Translations under genes and position numbers: made by a program
Source: a virus
DNA: 24,449 nucleotides
Reading direction: 5' to 3' (one strand)
Virus record (IMG/VR): IMGVR_UViG_3300020083_001927
Location: 1 to 24,449 of that record
Notes under the pieces: generated by a model
Seen by the model: only the letters and a program-made list of their open reading frames with translations
What the model was told of the DNA's origin: nothing
Database searches by the model: none
Shown here: positions 1 through 6,502 of the stretch, piece after piece
Layout: each line of letters starts with the position of its first letter
Numbering within the stretch: position 1 is the first letter of the stretch

Positions 1-1
1 G

Positions 2-748
2 GGATATGTGGGCTCTGCTGTTGTATCTATATTTAAAAAAGATGAATGTGTAATAGTAGACCCAAGATATAGTAGAATAAAACTAGAAGATTTAAAAGGT
101 CAAAAATTTAAAACAATTTTTGTTTCGCTGGACACTCCTAAAGAAGACAATTTTTACTTACTTCAATCTGTTGTTAAGAAAATAAACAAACTATTACCTG
201 GTAATATTGTTTGCTGTAAATCAACCGCGCTTCCTTTAATTTATGAAAAAATAGAACGGGTCAACAAGAACATTTCTGTAATACATTATCCAGAATTTCT
301 CTCGCACCGCACTAATATAAAAGATTTTAAGACCCAGAAATTTATTATCTTAGGCGGTTCAAAATCTAGCTGTATAGTGGTAAGCAGCTTGCTTAAGAGC
401 CGACTTAAAAAGGTTAAAAAAGTCATTTACACCGATATTAAAACAGCTTCATTGGTCAAGTATGCTAGTAATTCGTTTTTGGCATCAAAGATAACTTTTT
501 TTAATGAGCTTTATAAAATTTTTAAAAAGAGCAAAATCAAATCTACCTTTAGTACTTTTGTAGAGATTTTATTAAATGATAACAGAATAGGCAAATCACA
601 TACAGTTGTACCAGGTACAGACGGTAGATTTGGATGGGGTGGGCATTGTTTTAATAAAGATATTTTACATTTATATAGATTTTCTAATAGCAAGTTGTTA
701 AAATATATTTTTAATCTAAACAAACAACACAGAAAACTTTATGTATAG
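2..748 (+). CDS. Short UDP-glucose/nucleotide-sugar 6-dehydrogenase-like protein (5' end outside window)
   Basis: The reading frame is open to the left edge, and its first codons give G-Y-V-G, the end of the Rossmann GxGYVG motif of nucleotide-sugar dehydrogenases. The GTG at 8 is therefore internal, and roughly ten residues are missing. Other family motifs follow: KSTALP, a PEFL motif, the helix KYASNSFLASKITFFNEL, and GGHCFNKD, which carries the catalytic Cys of the GGxCFPKD signature. The family oxidises UDP-sugars to UDP-uronic acids with NAD. At about 248 visible residues the protein is far shorter than usual members (about 390-450). It ends shortly after the central helical domain, so the C-terminal UDP-binding domain is missing. 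The Asn normally before PEFL is Tyr. It may be a minimal phage form with another substrate, or inactive. The next gene overlaps its stop by 8 nt. Confidence 0.8.
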   Translation, partial: GYVGSAVVSIFKKDECVIVDPRYSRIKLEDLKGQKFKTIFVSLDTPKEDNFYLLQSVVKKINKLLPGNIVCCKSTALPLIYEKIERVNKNISVIHYPEFLSHRTNIKDFKTQKFIILGGSKSSCIVVSSLLKSRLKKVKKVIYTDIKTASLVKYASNSFLASKITFFNELYKIFKKSKIKSTFSTFVEILLNDNRIGKSHTVVPGTDGRFGWGGHCFNKDILHLYRFSNSKLLKYIFNLNKQHRKLYV

Positions 749-1067
749 TTATTATTTTATAGGGCTCGGAGTAACTCTTACTGGTCTTTTAATTTGGTTT
801 TATAGTCCTATTAAAATTACTATTGGTCAACTTTTGTTTGGTAAGTGTATAAATAGTGCGGAAGATTTTGATGTTGCAATAATGTTTAAATTTCCTATTT
901 TAGGCAAACTACAAAGCTGTTATATATGCTCTTCATTCTGGCTCTCTTTGTTAATCGGCAGTCTTTTCACTCTTCTTTTTGGAATAAACTACAAATTTAT
1001 TTTTTTGGCATGGTTTACATACCCGTCTATAGCTTATCTGTATAAGAAGTTTATAGATAATAAATAA
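741..1067 (+). CDS. Small integral membrane protein with a CxxC motif
   Basis: This 108-aa protein has three hydrophobic stretches (about residues 4-20, 66-82 and 84-100), so it should be an inner-membrane protein. Between the first two lies the polar motif CYICSSFW (residues 61-68), a Cys-x-x-Cys next to aromatic residues. Small phage membrane proteins of the DUF1360 type share a similar Cys/Trp pattern, but I cannot confirm membership. The start codon overlaps the end of the dehydrogenase gene, which implies translational coupling. No Shine-Dalgarno is visible. Function unknown. Confidence 0.65.
   Translation: MYSYYFIGLGVTLTGLLIWFYSPIKITIGQLLFGKCINSAEDFDVAIMFKFPILGKLQSCYICSSFWLSLLIGSLFTLLFGINYKFIFLAWFTYPSIAYLYKKFIDNK
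1059..1066 (+). promoter_or_regulatory. Late-type promoter element (class B), AATAAATA
   Basis: AATAAATA resembles the T4 late consensus TATAAATA (7 of 8). The TAAATA core is followed by ATATGT and then the ATG at 1073. The 12-mer TAAATAATATGT is identical to the stretch ahead of the genes starting at 2679 and 11142. It overlaps the stop codon of the membrane-protein gene. Confidence 0.5.
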
Positions 1068-1072
1068 TATGT

Positions 1073-1402
1073 ATGTCAAATTACTGGCAACCAAAGATAG
1101 ATAAGTGGTTAGAGAATGTTAATATTAACAATACCCCATCTTTTCCTATAAGCTATCAGTATGCACCTAATGAAGGGGAAGAAAAAAATAAAGTATTTGT
1201 TTCAGGCCATGGACAAGTAAGCTTAAAGCAACTAAAACAGCAAATTGTTGACATGCTTGATGATGCTTCAGCGTTAGCTAGATCGGACGATTTAGCAGAT
1301 TTAGAAAAACTAGAGCAAACTGTTATTTCATCTCCAGATTTAAGTAATACAATTAAACAATATATAGAGGCCCTTCGTAATTTTAGGGCCAATAAGGTAT
1401 GA
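1073..1402 (+). CDS. Hypothetical protein, 109 aa
   Basis: I do not recognise this protein. It is soluble, with a polar N-terminal half and a C-terminal half (about residues 52-105) predicted to be helical and rich in Leu, Asp and Ala (LKQLKQQIVDMLDDASALA). The ATG at 1073 is chosen because the late-type element ends 6 nt upstream; there is no Shine-Dalgarno. The stop codon lies 2 nt before the next small gene. The late-type promoter suggests expression with the structural genes, so a minor virion or assembly protein is possible, but this is inference. Confidence 0.6.
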   Translation: MSNYWQPKIDKWLENVNINNTPSFPISYQYAPNEGEEKNKVFVSGHGQVSLKQLKQQIVDMLDDASALARSDDLADLEKLEQTVISSPDLSNTIKQYIEALRNFRANKV

Positions 1403-1403
1403 T

Positions 1404-1580
1404 ATGGAAGAGGGTAAAGCAAAAACAAAGATTACAGCAGATTTTGTTTTAGATATATACGAAAAAAGTAAAAAGACAAAAGGCAAAGCTTCAGAAGAAC
1501 TACTACAAACCGCTAAAACACTTTCCAAACATTTAAATGAATGGTTGGTCGTGTCTAATAGCCTTAAAAAGAAGGCTTGA
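1404..1580 (+). CDS. Small hypothetical protein, 58 aa
   Basis: The ATG at 1404 opens a 58-codon frame ending in TGA at 1578-1580. It starts 2 nt after the preceding stop and is likely cotranscribed. An AAGG about 8 nt upstream is a weak ribosome-binding candidate. The product is Lys-rich and probably helical throughout (KASEELLQTAKTLSKHLNEW). No known family is recognised. Codon use matches the neighbours and the frame fills an otherwise empty gap, so I judge it real. Its 3' end overlaps the proposed class A promoter of the next gene. Confidence 0.55.
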   Translation: MEEGKAKTKITADFVLDIYEKSKKTKGKASEELLQTAKTLSKHLNEWLVVSNSLKKKA

Positions 1581-1603
1581 TTTTCTCTGCCCTCCTTTAA
1601 AAT
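1577..1603 (+). promoter_or_regulatory. Early-type promoter (class A) for the Gpt-like gene
   Basis: TTGATT (1577-1582), 15 bases, TAAAAT (1598-1603), 5 bases, then the ATG at 1609. The same TTGATT hexamer with a 16-base spacer occurs before the genes at 4809 and 14684. The start codon falls at or close to the expected transcription start, so the mRNA would be nearly leaderless. Confidence 0.4.
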
Positions 1604-1608
1604 GAGTA

Positions 1609-2085
1609 ATGGATAAACTGTATTTAACTTGGAATGAAGTTACAGATCAATTAAAAATTATTCACAATCAAACAAAGCATCTAGATAGTAATTCCGCAGT
1701 CATAGGCCTGTCTAGAGGCGGTTTAGTACCAGCGGTTATAATATCGCACCTCAAAAACATTAGCTGCTTTTATAGCTGTGGCATTAAGAGCTACTCTGAG
1801 CACAACAAGTCAACGGAAATAATGTTTCAATACCCAGATAAACAGGAATTAAGAAATAAGGAGATTGTGTATGTTGTTGATGATATTTGTGATACAGGGG
1901 GTACCTTAAAATTTATTGAAAATTATTTGTTGCCTATTAAGATGGTTTCAATTACACTAATATATAGGCAGAATGAATTGTATAAGCCAAATTATTTTGG
2001 TAAAGAACTCTTTGACAAGAGATGGGTTGTTTTTCCTTGGGAAGAGACTAAATATTACACTACTAAAGAACATAGTTTTTCTTAG
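1609..2085 (+). CDS. gpt: Xanthine/guanine phosphoribosyltransferase-like purine salvage enzyme
   Basis: This 158-aa type I phosphoribosyltransferase has a PRPP-binding loop VVDDICDTGGTL (residues 89-100) and a GLSRGGLVPAV motif (33-43). It resembles E. coli Gpt along its length: an N-terminal LTWNEV segment, SRGGLVP, the PRPP loop, and a C-terminal WVVFPWE matching the Gpt base-binding WIEQPWD region. Gpt is 152 aa, so the size fits. Family members convert guanine or xanthine plus PRPP to GMP or XMP in the cytoplasm. The phage also carries a GMP reductase (16058-17023) and a likely base-exchange enzyme (14684-15490), giving a plausible reason to salvage free guanine. A class A promoter lies just upstream. 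Exact base specificity cannot be read from sequence; hypoxanthine is possible. Confidence 0.82.
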   Translation: MDKLYLTWNEVTDQLKIIHNQTKHLDSNSAVIGLSRGGLVPAVIISHLKNISCFYSCGIKSYSEHNKSTEIMFQYPDKQELRNKEIVYVVDDICDTGGTLKFIENYLLPIKMVSITLIYRQNELYKPNYFGKELFDKRWVVFPWEETKYYTTKEHSFS

Positions 2086-2096
2086 GCAAATTTGCC
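2085..2096. repeat. Perfect 12-bp palindrome GGCAAATTTGCC
   Basis: This perfect inverted repeat overlaps the last base of the Gpt-like stop codon and ends 11 nt before the ATG at 2108. With no loop it is a better candidate for a dimeric operator than for a terminator. No promoter match of either class is convincing for the gene at 2108, so a controlled promoter here is possible but unproven. Confidence 0.35.
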
Positions 2097-2107
2097 ATTA
2101 ATTCTTT

Positions 2108-2671
2108 ATGAAAACAAACAAAAAAACATACAAGCTAGGCCTACTGACCCTCATATTCTTTATGACTACTGTGTCAGTATGCTTTACTGACTATAAAATA
2201 AAGAAGACCATTAAGGATGTTAAGGCTGAATTAAAGGCAGCCCCTTTGCAAGAAGAAAGGGCTATAGCAAAGCAAATTAAAGTTAAACCAGATGGCATAT
2301 TTTACAAAGATGAATTTATACCTAGGACTAATAATAGCGGGTTCAAAGTATTGACTGTCCGCTTAACAGTCTACTGGGCAAAAGGTGGACATACTGATTA
2401 TTACAGTTCTAAGAAAAAAAGCTCTACAGGATATACTTTAAAGCAAGGGGAGTCAATTGCTGTTGATCCAAGGATAATTCCTTATAAAAAAGAAGTTATT
2501 ATCCCTAATATTGGTTTGGTTAAAGCTGTAGATACTGGGTCTGCTGTTGTTGCTAAGAAGGCCTCCAATGGAAAGCTTCCAGTTATAGATGTGTTTTTTG
2601 AAAATAAGAAAGATGCAATACTCTTTGCTAATAGATACCCTAAAGTTGTTAAGGTTGCTATAATAAACTAA
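2108..2671 (+). CDS. Membrane-anchored or secreted 3D-domain protein (putative peptidoglycan lytic enzyme)
   Basis: The 187-aa product has a basic N-terminus and one hydrophobic segment (about residues 9-27), acting as a signal anchor or signal peptide. A C-terminal 3D (Asp-Asp-Asp) domain spans about residues 80-185. The three aspartates that name the family are in SIAVDPRIIP (D120), KAVDTGSAV (D142) and VIDVFF (D161). The 3D fold is shared with the MltA lytic transglycosylase catalytic core and with Gram-positive cell-wall enzymes. A role in cleaving peptidoglycan outside the membrane during lysis or entry is therefore likely. A second copy of the domain lies in the tail protein at 13593-14636, with matching TVYWA, AVDPxIIPY and DVFF motifs. 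The next gene, starting 7 nt downstream, is also a cell-wall hydrolase. Confidence 0.75.
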   Translation: MKTNKKTYKLGLLTLIFFMTTVSVCFTDYKIKKTIKDVKAELKAAPLQEERAIAKQIKVKPDGIFYKDEFIPRTNNSGFKVLTVRLTVYWAKGGHTDYYSSKKKSSTGYTLKQGESIAVDPRIIPYKKEVIIPNIGLVKAVDTGSAVVAKKASNGKLPVIDVFFENKKDAILFANRYPKVVKVAIIN

Positions 2672-2674
2672 ATA
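2667..2674 (+). promoter_or_regulatory. Late-type promoter element (class B), ACTAAATA
   Basis: The TAAATA core (2669-2674) is followed by ATAT and then the GTG start at 2679. The 13-mer TAAATAATATGTG is identical to that at 11132-11144. It overlaps the stop codon of the preceding gene. The geometry puts the start codon at about the transcription start. Confidence 0.6.
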
Positions 2675-2678
2675 ATAT

Positions 2679-3167
2679 GTGACTTTTAATAGGCTAGTCT
2701 ATAGTATTCTAGAGCAGGTTAAACCTTTATCTCCTTTTGATATAGATGTATTAGCCGCACTACTTGTTAAAGAGGCGGGAGGAGAAAAAGATTATGTTGC
2801 AGGTATGGCAGGGGTAATGAACACTATAGCTGCCAGAGCTAATAATAATCCTTCTAATTTTATAAAGGTTGCGTTACAACCAAAACAGTTTAGTGCTTTT
2901 AATAATATTAAAAGCCAGCAAGATTTGGTCAATGTTGTTACACAGACAAAGACTCATCCTAGATTTAATGCCGCAAAAGAAATGGTTGTATCTGCTTCTA
3001 GAGGTACTTTACCTAATTTAATAGGTCAAGCCAAACACTATCACGTAACTAAAGGCCCCAGTACAGTAACTCCAAGTTGGACTAGCCCACAATACGGTGG
3101 TAAAAACCCATTAGCAAAACCAACAACAACAATCGGGAGTCACACCTTCTTTTCTGGAGTGCGTTGA
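2679..3167 (+). CDS. SleB/CwlJ-like cell-wall hydrolase
   Basis: The 162-aa protein matches the Hydrolase_2 (SleB/CwlJ) family, whose members cleave peptidoglycan glycan strands. Visible signatures are LLVKEAGGEKD with the conserved Glu (near residue 33), the segment GVMNTIAARANNNP, the QFSAFN motif, GQAKHYHVT, and the C-terminal IGSHTFFSG. There is no signal peptide, so it would act from the virion or through a holin-dependent route. GTG is the only sensible start: the preceding ATG at 2677 is followed directly by a stop. A late-type element lies 4 nt upstream, which fits a lysis or virion role. The 3' end overlaps the convergent gene on the minus strand by 28 nt. Confidence 0.8.
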   Translation: MTFNRLVYSILEQVKPLSPFDIDVLAALLVKEAGGEKDYVAGMAGVMNTIAARANNNPSNFIKVALQPKQFSAFNNIKSQQDLVNVVTQTKTHPRFNAAKEMVVSASRGTLPNLIGQAKHYHVTKGPSTVTPSWTSPQYGGKNPLAKPTTTIGSHTFFSGVR

Positions 3168-3364
3168 TTTACTTTCTTTTTATTTACTTTAATTAAAATA
3201 CCTGTACCTGAGCTAGGGGCAATACCGGGGAGATTGGCGCCTTTAAACCCTTGAGGAAGCAAGCCACGATCATCTATATTTGGACCTGTGCCTTGACCCG
3301 GTCTATCAAAACTACCGTTGCCTAATCCTTCGTAAATTTTTTTAATAGAGTCGTCAAATTTCAT
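3140..3364 (-). CDS. Hypothetical 74-aa protein downstream of collar fibre
   Basis: The start ATG overlaps the stop of the upstream fibre gene in a TAATG junction, so translation is probably coupled. The product has a short N-terminal helix (DDSIKKIYEGLG), a Gly/Pro-rich middle and a Lys-rich C-terminus. Small genes directly after fibre genes often encode fibre chaperones or attachment factors, but nothing in the sequence proves this. The 3' end overlaps the convergent SleB-like gene by 28 nt. Family not recognised. Confidence 0.6.
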   Translation of the reverse strand: MKFDDSIKKIYEGLGNGSFDRPGQGTGPNIDDRGLLPQGFKGANLPGIAPSSGTGILIKVNKKKVNQRTPEKKV

Positions 3365-4752
3365 TATGTCTTAATAATCTTTGTAACAATAGCAGAAGGT
3401 TGAATATTAGTGTGTGCTTGTGCGGCATTAGACTCACCCACATTACTGGTTGTCGTTGTGTAATCAAGAGGGAACGTAATAGTAAAAGGTGTTGCACTAT
3501 GGCCATCGGTAATAACTTCAGATGTTACATACATTCTTGCAAAAGATACACCGGCGTTCCAGTTTCGATTAATATAGCCTCCACCACCATCTCCGTTGAT
3601 GTTTTGCTGTCTTTCTGCATCTTTCCACAGTCCAGCAGGGACTGTTGTTACCCTATTTACATTAGCCCCGGGTCCAGCTCTTACTGCAAACGCACCATCA
3701 TCTCCGCCCCCGCCATAACCAAAGTAATGTTGGTGGTTAAGGGGAATATTAACCGTATTCTGCAAGGTAGTGGTTACGGAGAAATTATGTGCGTGCGATC
3801 TTAAACCGCTTTGGTTTGCTGTAAGAAGAACTGATTCTAAACCACCTGTCTGTCCTACAGCACTTCCTAATGTCAGAGAACCAACACCACCAGATCCAAC
3901 TGTTACTCGGCGCCTTAGATCAGGTACATTAAATGTTGAAGTACCATTCCCTGCACCCCATAGTGTACCAATTACATTAAATAGAGTTGAAAAAGCTGCA
4001 CGGCTTACCGCTGTACCATCACACAGTAAATAACCTACCGGTGCGATTGTGCCTGCAAAATCTAAAATAGTGCCTGTTGGTACTGCTGCTACATTTGCGT
4101 TTACTATAGGGGCTAAAGATTGTGCCAATAGCGCCATTGGAACATCTGTGGGCATACCAACTGTATTAAATCTTGCCTTTACCGTGTTTGCTGGCATGTT
4201 GGCCAGCTTTGTATTATCTATCCCGGCAATCGCAACACTTAAACTATTACCAACAAAAGTCAATCCACCTGTTGGGTCTGGGATTTGAACTATTTGATCT
4301 GAAGAAATCCTCTCCAATCCACGCCCAATAGCAGTACCGGTGAAGTAAGTCCCGTCTAAACTATTTTGCTTTACACTAAATGTATTACCAACTTTGGTAA
4401 TAGTCACGTTATCGGGCGCTAGCGTAACTCCAAACCTAGCATAATCTGCTACTAAACCAGGATTTGAACCGGTTAATGCAAAAATACTAGAAGTAATTGT
4501 ATCGTAAATTATATCCCCGATTTGACCTCTCATATTAATCTGATCAAATGAAAGGTTGGTTGTTGTTTCCCCAAAAGTAGCAACACCCAGGTTTTTCATC
4601 CCTACAGCAACACCACCCGCTGTGGTACCGTCACCTATAAACAATCTTTTAGCATCAATTGTGTATCCTGGCTCACCTTGAAGTAATACTAGGTTGGTCT
4701 TTTCACTAAAGTTGCCTTTTCTAAAGACTATTCGTGTAATTGGGTCAGGCAT
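3364..4752 (-). CDS. Tail-collar domain fibre/short tail fibre protein
   Basis: The 462-aa protein begins with a segment resembling the N-terminal domain of phage tropism/fibre proteins (LFIGDGTTAGG, residues 37-47). The middle (about 60-220) is probably beta-rich shaft. From about 225 it has a clear phage Tail Collar domain: PTGTILDFAGTIAPVGYLLCDG, then WGAGNGTSTFNVPDLRRR, as in T4 gp12-like short fibres and microcystin-dependent-protein-like proteins. A His motif SHAHNF (about 319-324) follows, and the Gly-rich C-terminus (YGGGGDDG, GDGGGGYINRNW) is typical of trimeric receptor-binding tips. It likely mediates host attachment. The gene lies head-to-head with a class A gene at 4809, and a late-type element precedes its start. 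Confidence 0.85.
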   Translation of the reverse strand: MPDPITRIVFRKGNFSEKTNLVLLQGEPGYTIDAKRLFIGDGTTAGGVAVGMKNLGVATFGETTTNLSFDQINMRGQIGDIIYDTITSSIFALTGSNPGLVADYARFGVTLAPDNVTITKVGNTFSVKQNSLDGTYFTGTAIGRGLERISSDQIVQIPDPTGGLTFVGNSLSVAIAGIDNTKLANMPANTVKARFNTVGMPTDVPMALLAQSLAPIVNANVAAVPTGTILDFAGTIAPVGYLLCDGTAVSRAAFSTLFNVIGTLWGAGNGTSTFNVPDLRRRVTVGSGGVGSLTLGSAVGQTGGLESVLLTANQSGLRSHAHNFSVTTTLQNTVNIPLNHQHYFGYGGGGDDGAFAVRAGPGANVNRVTTVPAGLWKDAERQQNINGDGGGGYINRNWNAGVSFARMYVTSEVITDGHSATPFTITFPLDYTTTTSNVGESNAAQAHTNIQPSAIVTKIIKT

Positions 4753-4761
4753 AATATTATA

Positions 4762-4769
4762 TATTTATT
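4762..4769 (-). promoter_or_regulatory. Late-type promoter element (class B, minus strand), AATAAATA
   Basis: On the minus strand AATAAATA is followed by TATAATATT (9 nt) and the ATG at 4752. The spacing is longer than the 4-5 nt seen elsewhere, giving a predicted leader of a few bases. It sits back to back with the class A promoter of the gene at 4809. Confidence 0.45.
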
Positions 4770-4773
4770 GTAA

Positions 4774-4801
4774 TTGATTTATTTAGAAGTGCTTTTATAA
4801 T
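4774..4801 (+). promoter_or_regulatory. Early-type promoter (class A), TTGATT-N16-TATAAT
   Basis: TTGATT (4774-4779), 16 bases, perfect TATAAT (4796-4801), then 7 bases to the ATG at 4809. This is the clearest class A promoter in the window. Its spacing is identical to that of the promoter before 14684. No Shine-Dalgarno can fit between the predicted transcription start and the ATG. Confidence 0.6.
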
Positions 4802-4808
4802 ATCAATA

Positions 4809-5339
4809 ATGAAGGGTATAAGAGTAAACTGTATTATTACTAACGAGGAGAAATATTTCAATAGCACCGTTTTAAGGAACAAACTTAATAAGTTTGGGTC
4901 AGAAGACAATTTAAGAAAGTATTATGTATCTAAACCTGCTGCAAAATTGTTAAAATCTGGGTTAACTATTGACCAGGTTAGAAATAAACTTAACAGCTCT
5001 TACCAAAAGCAAGTTGATATAGAGATTCTATATAAATTAAAGTTGTTAAAAACCGGTAAAAAAAGAAAAAAGCAAGTATCACCGGAAGAGGCTAGGCAGT
5101 TAAGAGAACAGACAGAACATAACGAGAAGGTGTGGTATAATCATCAAGAAAAAATGAAAACTTGCTCAAAGACGTGGGTAGAGGAAATGACCGGTGGACC
5201 TAATAGAGTACAAATTCCGTACGGGGGTACATGTATTAGACCTGATATTTACTATGATAATGAAGGAAGCAAGCAAGGGAGATGCAAACCTTGCCCTTAT
5301 CATGAATATTGTCTTTGTACTAATAAGGAAGTAGTATGA
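4809..5339 (+). CDS. Hypothetical protein with Cys-rich C-terminus; paralogue of next gene
   Basis: The N-terminal 60 residues align without gaps with the next gene product: CIIT, then GSEDNLRKYYVSKPAAKLL against GSEENLKRTYICKEARDLL, then VRNKLN against IRKQLN. The C-terminal third adds a cysteine cluster (CSKTW, GGTCIRPD and RCKPCPYHEYCLC), suggesting metal binding. A charged helical linker (about 85-115) joins the parts. No named family is recognised; the N-terminal half could be a small nucleic-acid- or protein-binding domain. The gene has a strong class A promoter and overlaps the next gene by ATGA, so the two paralogues form an operon. Confidence 0.65.
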   Translation: MKGIRVNCIITNEEKYFNSTVLRNKLNKFGSEDNLRKYYVSKPAAKLLKSGLTIDQVRNKLNSSYQKQVDIEILYKLKLLKTGKKRKKQVSPEEARQLREQTEHNEKVWYNHQEKMKTCSKTWVEEMTGGPNRVQIPYGGTCIRPDIYYDNEGSKQGRCKPCPYHEYCLCTNKEVV

Positions 5340-5698
5340 GGACTAAGAAATTAACTTGTATTATTACTGGTAGAGTTCTTGCTGCTACTGGAGATTACTA
5401 TTCAAAAAAATTAGAAAAAGCTGGATCAGAGGAAAACCTGAAGAGAACATATATTTGTAAAGAGGCGAGAGATTTGCTTGAAAAAGGATTTAGTGTAAAA
5501 GATATAAGAAAACAATTAAATGCTGAAGATGTTCAAACTGTTATACCAGATGATGTTATTAAAGATATTACCACTAATGAATTTGGCTTAAAGAAGAGTA
5601 CATTGTTTTCTAATATATCTACTTTTACCCATCAAGAAACGGATCCTGAGGTAAAAGATTTTATAAATAAGATATATGCTGAGTCCTCAGAAAGATAA
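5336..5698 (+). CDS. Hypothetical protein, paralogous to the upstream gene
   Basis: This 120-aa protein shares the CIITG / GSEENLKRTYICKEARDLLEKG / IRKQLN domain with the gene before it but lacks the Cys-rich tail. Its C-terminal half (about 65-120) is acidic and probably helical. The ATGA overlap indicates translational coupling. The arrangement suggests tandem duplication followed by divergence. Function is unknown. Confidence 0.6.
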   Translation: MRTKKLTCIITGRVLAATGDYYSKKLEKAGSEENLKRTYICKEARDLLEKGFSVKDIRKQLNAEDVQTVIPDDVIKDITTNEFGLKKSTLFSNISTFTHQETDPEVKDFINKIYAESSER

Positions 5699-5912
5699 AA
5701 ATTTTACAGTTGTTAGTGATGGTACTGTATTAAGGTGTATCGATGCTAATACCGGTACACAATTTAACACTTATAGAATTAACGGCACGTTAATATCTGG
5801 CCCAGTTGTAACAGGGGATAGAGTTACTATAGTTGTAAGAAGATCTAATACAAATTTTGGCGAAGTACTTAAGCTTCCTTCTTTCATGCTTACATCAACT
5901 TTTCGCGGATAA
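5676..5912 (+). CDS. Small beta-propeller-blade-like protein, 78 aa
   Basis: The start ATG lies 23 nt inside the preceding gene in another frame. The central segment (TVVSDGTVLRCIDANTG, then SGPVVTGDRVTIVV) matches the strand-turn-strand pattern of one PQQ/quinoprotein-type beta-propeller blade, with the characteristic Asp-x-x-x-Gly turn. A single blade cannot close a propeller, so it may oligomerise or be a small beta-sheet binding protein. The resemblance is by eye only. No membrane or signal segment is visible. It is probably expressed from the 4809 operon. Confidence 0.55.
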   Translation: MLSPQKDKNFTVVSDGTVLRCIDANTGTQFNTYRINGTLISGPVVTGDRVTIVVRRSNTNFGEVLKLPSFMLTSTFRG

Positions 5913-5916
5913 TACG

Positions 5917-5944
5917 TTGATATCTAATTAACTAATGTTATTAT
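5917..5944 (+). promoter_or_regulatory. Early-type promoter (class A), TTGATA-N16-TATTAT
   Basis: TTGATA (5917-5922), 16 bases, TATTAT (5939-5944), then 6 bases to the ATG at 5951. The layout is nearly identical to the promoters before 4809 and 14684 and supports the gene start at 5951. Confidence 0.5.
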
Positions 5945-5950
5945 CTAAGC

Positions 5951-6439
5951 ATGGAGAATATGCTAGATGTAACGTTAGCGGAACAGCAGCCGCAACTAGA
6001 TTATCCATTAATTAAATCTGATTTTCCAGATTCGTTTTTTGCAGGATATATTATAAAAAATCGTTATGATGAGGAAAGACTTAACATAACAAAAACTTAT
6101 AACACAGAAAGATTTTCATTTGCCACTAATAACGGGACTTATAAACTTTACGGGTTATTAAAGCAAGCTTCTCCAAACCATAAACTAGTTTCTAGTTTAA
6201 ACTCTAGAAAAACCATTACTATTGGGGAATATAGTGGCCTATTAAATGCTTGTGGATTATCTTGTCTTTCTTGCTTCTTACACTTTTCCCCTGGCCTGTA
6301 TCCTGTTGATAATAACTTTTCATCTCATTTCTTTCCTGAGATAGACGACACTTTTCAAGAAACAAAAAATAATATACCATCTTTTCAGCAGGTGGGAAAT
6401 ATTTATATTTTTGCTCTCATAAATCATCATAAAAATTAA
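5951..6439 (+). CDS. Hypothetical protein, 162 aa
   Basis: I do not recognise this protein. It is soluble, with polar and aromatic residues spread throughout and a short Cys cluster in the middle (ACGLSCLSCF, about residues 101-110) that could bind a metal or form disulfides. There is no signal peptide. A class A promoter ends 6 nt before the ATG, which supports the start and suggests early expression. The gene is followed by an 11-base T run and the nrdA gene. Confidence 0.5.
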   Translation: MENMLDVTLAEQQPQLDYPLIKSDFPDSFFAGYIIKNRYDEERLNITKTYNTERFSFATNNGTYKLYGLLKQASPNHKLVSSLNSRKTITIGEYSGLLNACGLSCLSCFLHFSPGLYPVDNNFSSHFFPEIDDTFQETKNNIPSFQQVGNIYIFALINHHKN

Positions 6440-6502
6440 TTTTTTTTTTTCTTGAAAAAAGAAGGAACTTGCTTGTAATAAATATAAAATAATTTTTGTG
6501 AT
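6440..6502. other. Intergenic spacer upstream of nrdA with T11 tract
   Basis: The spacer begins with 11 consecutive T (6440-6450), then CTTG and an A6 run, allowing only a weak A-T hairpin. It also holds AATAAATA (6477-6484), 18 nt before the nrdA start, and a weak TTGCTT-N15-TAATTT match ending 7 nt before the ATG. Which of these drives nrdA cannot be decided from sequence. No GC-rich terminator stem is present. Confidence 0.35.

Noticed and set aside
3400-4288. Three plus-strand frames opposite the collar-fibre gene
   Set aside because: They lack promoter elements and plausible composition; the minus-strand frame has clear fibre domains.
4455-4475. T-arm-like sequence GGTTCAAATCC on the minus strand, and a similar one near 4280
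   Set aside because: Both lie within the collar-fibre coding frame and no acceptor, D or anticodon stems can be drawn around them, so no tRNA.
5931-6010. Short frame from an ATG near 5935 (about 26 aa)
   Set aside because: It lies almost entirely within the next gene in another frame and overlaps its class A -10; no support for expression.
6440-6465. Intrinsic terminator after the 162-aa gene
   Set aside because: The T11 run is not preceded by a GC-rich stem, and the T/A hairpin would be very weak.
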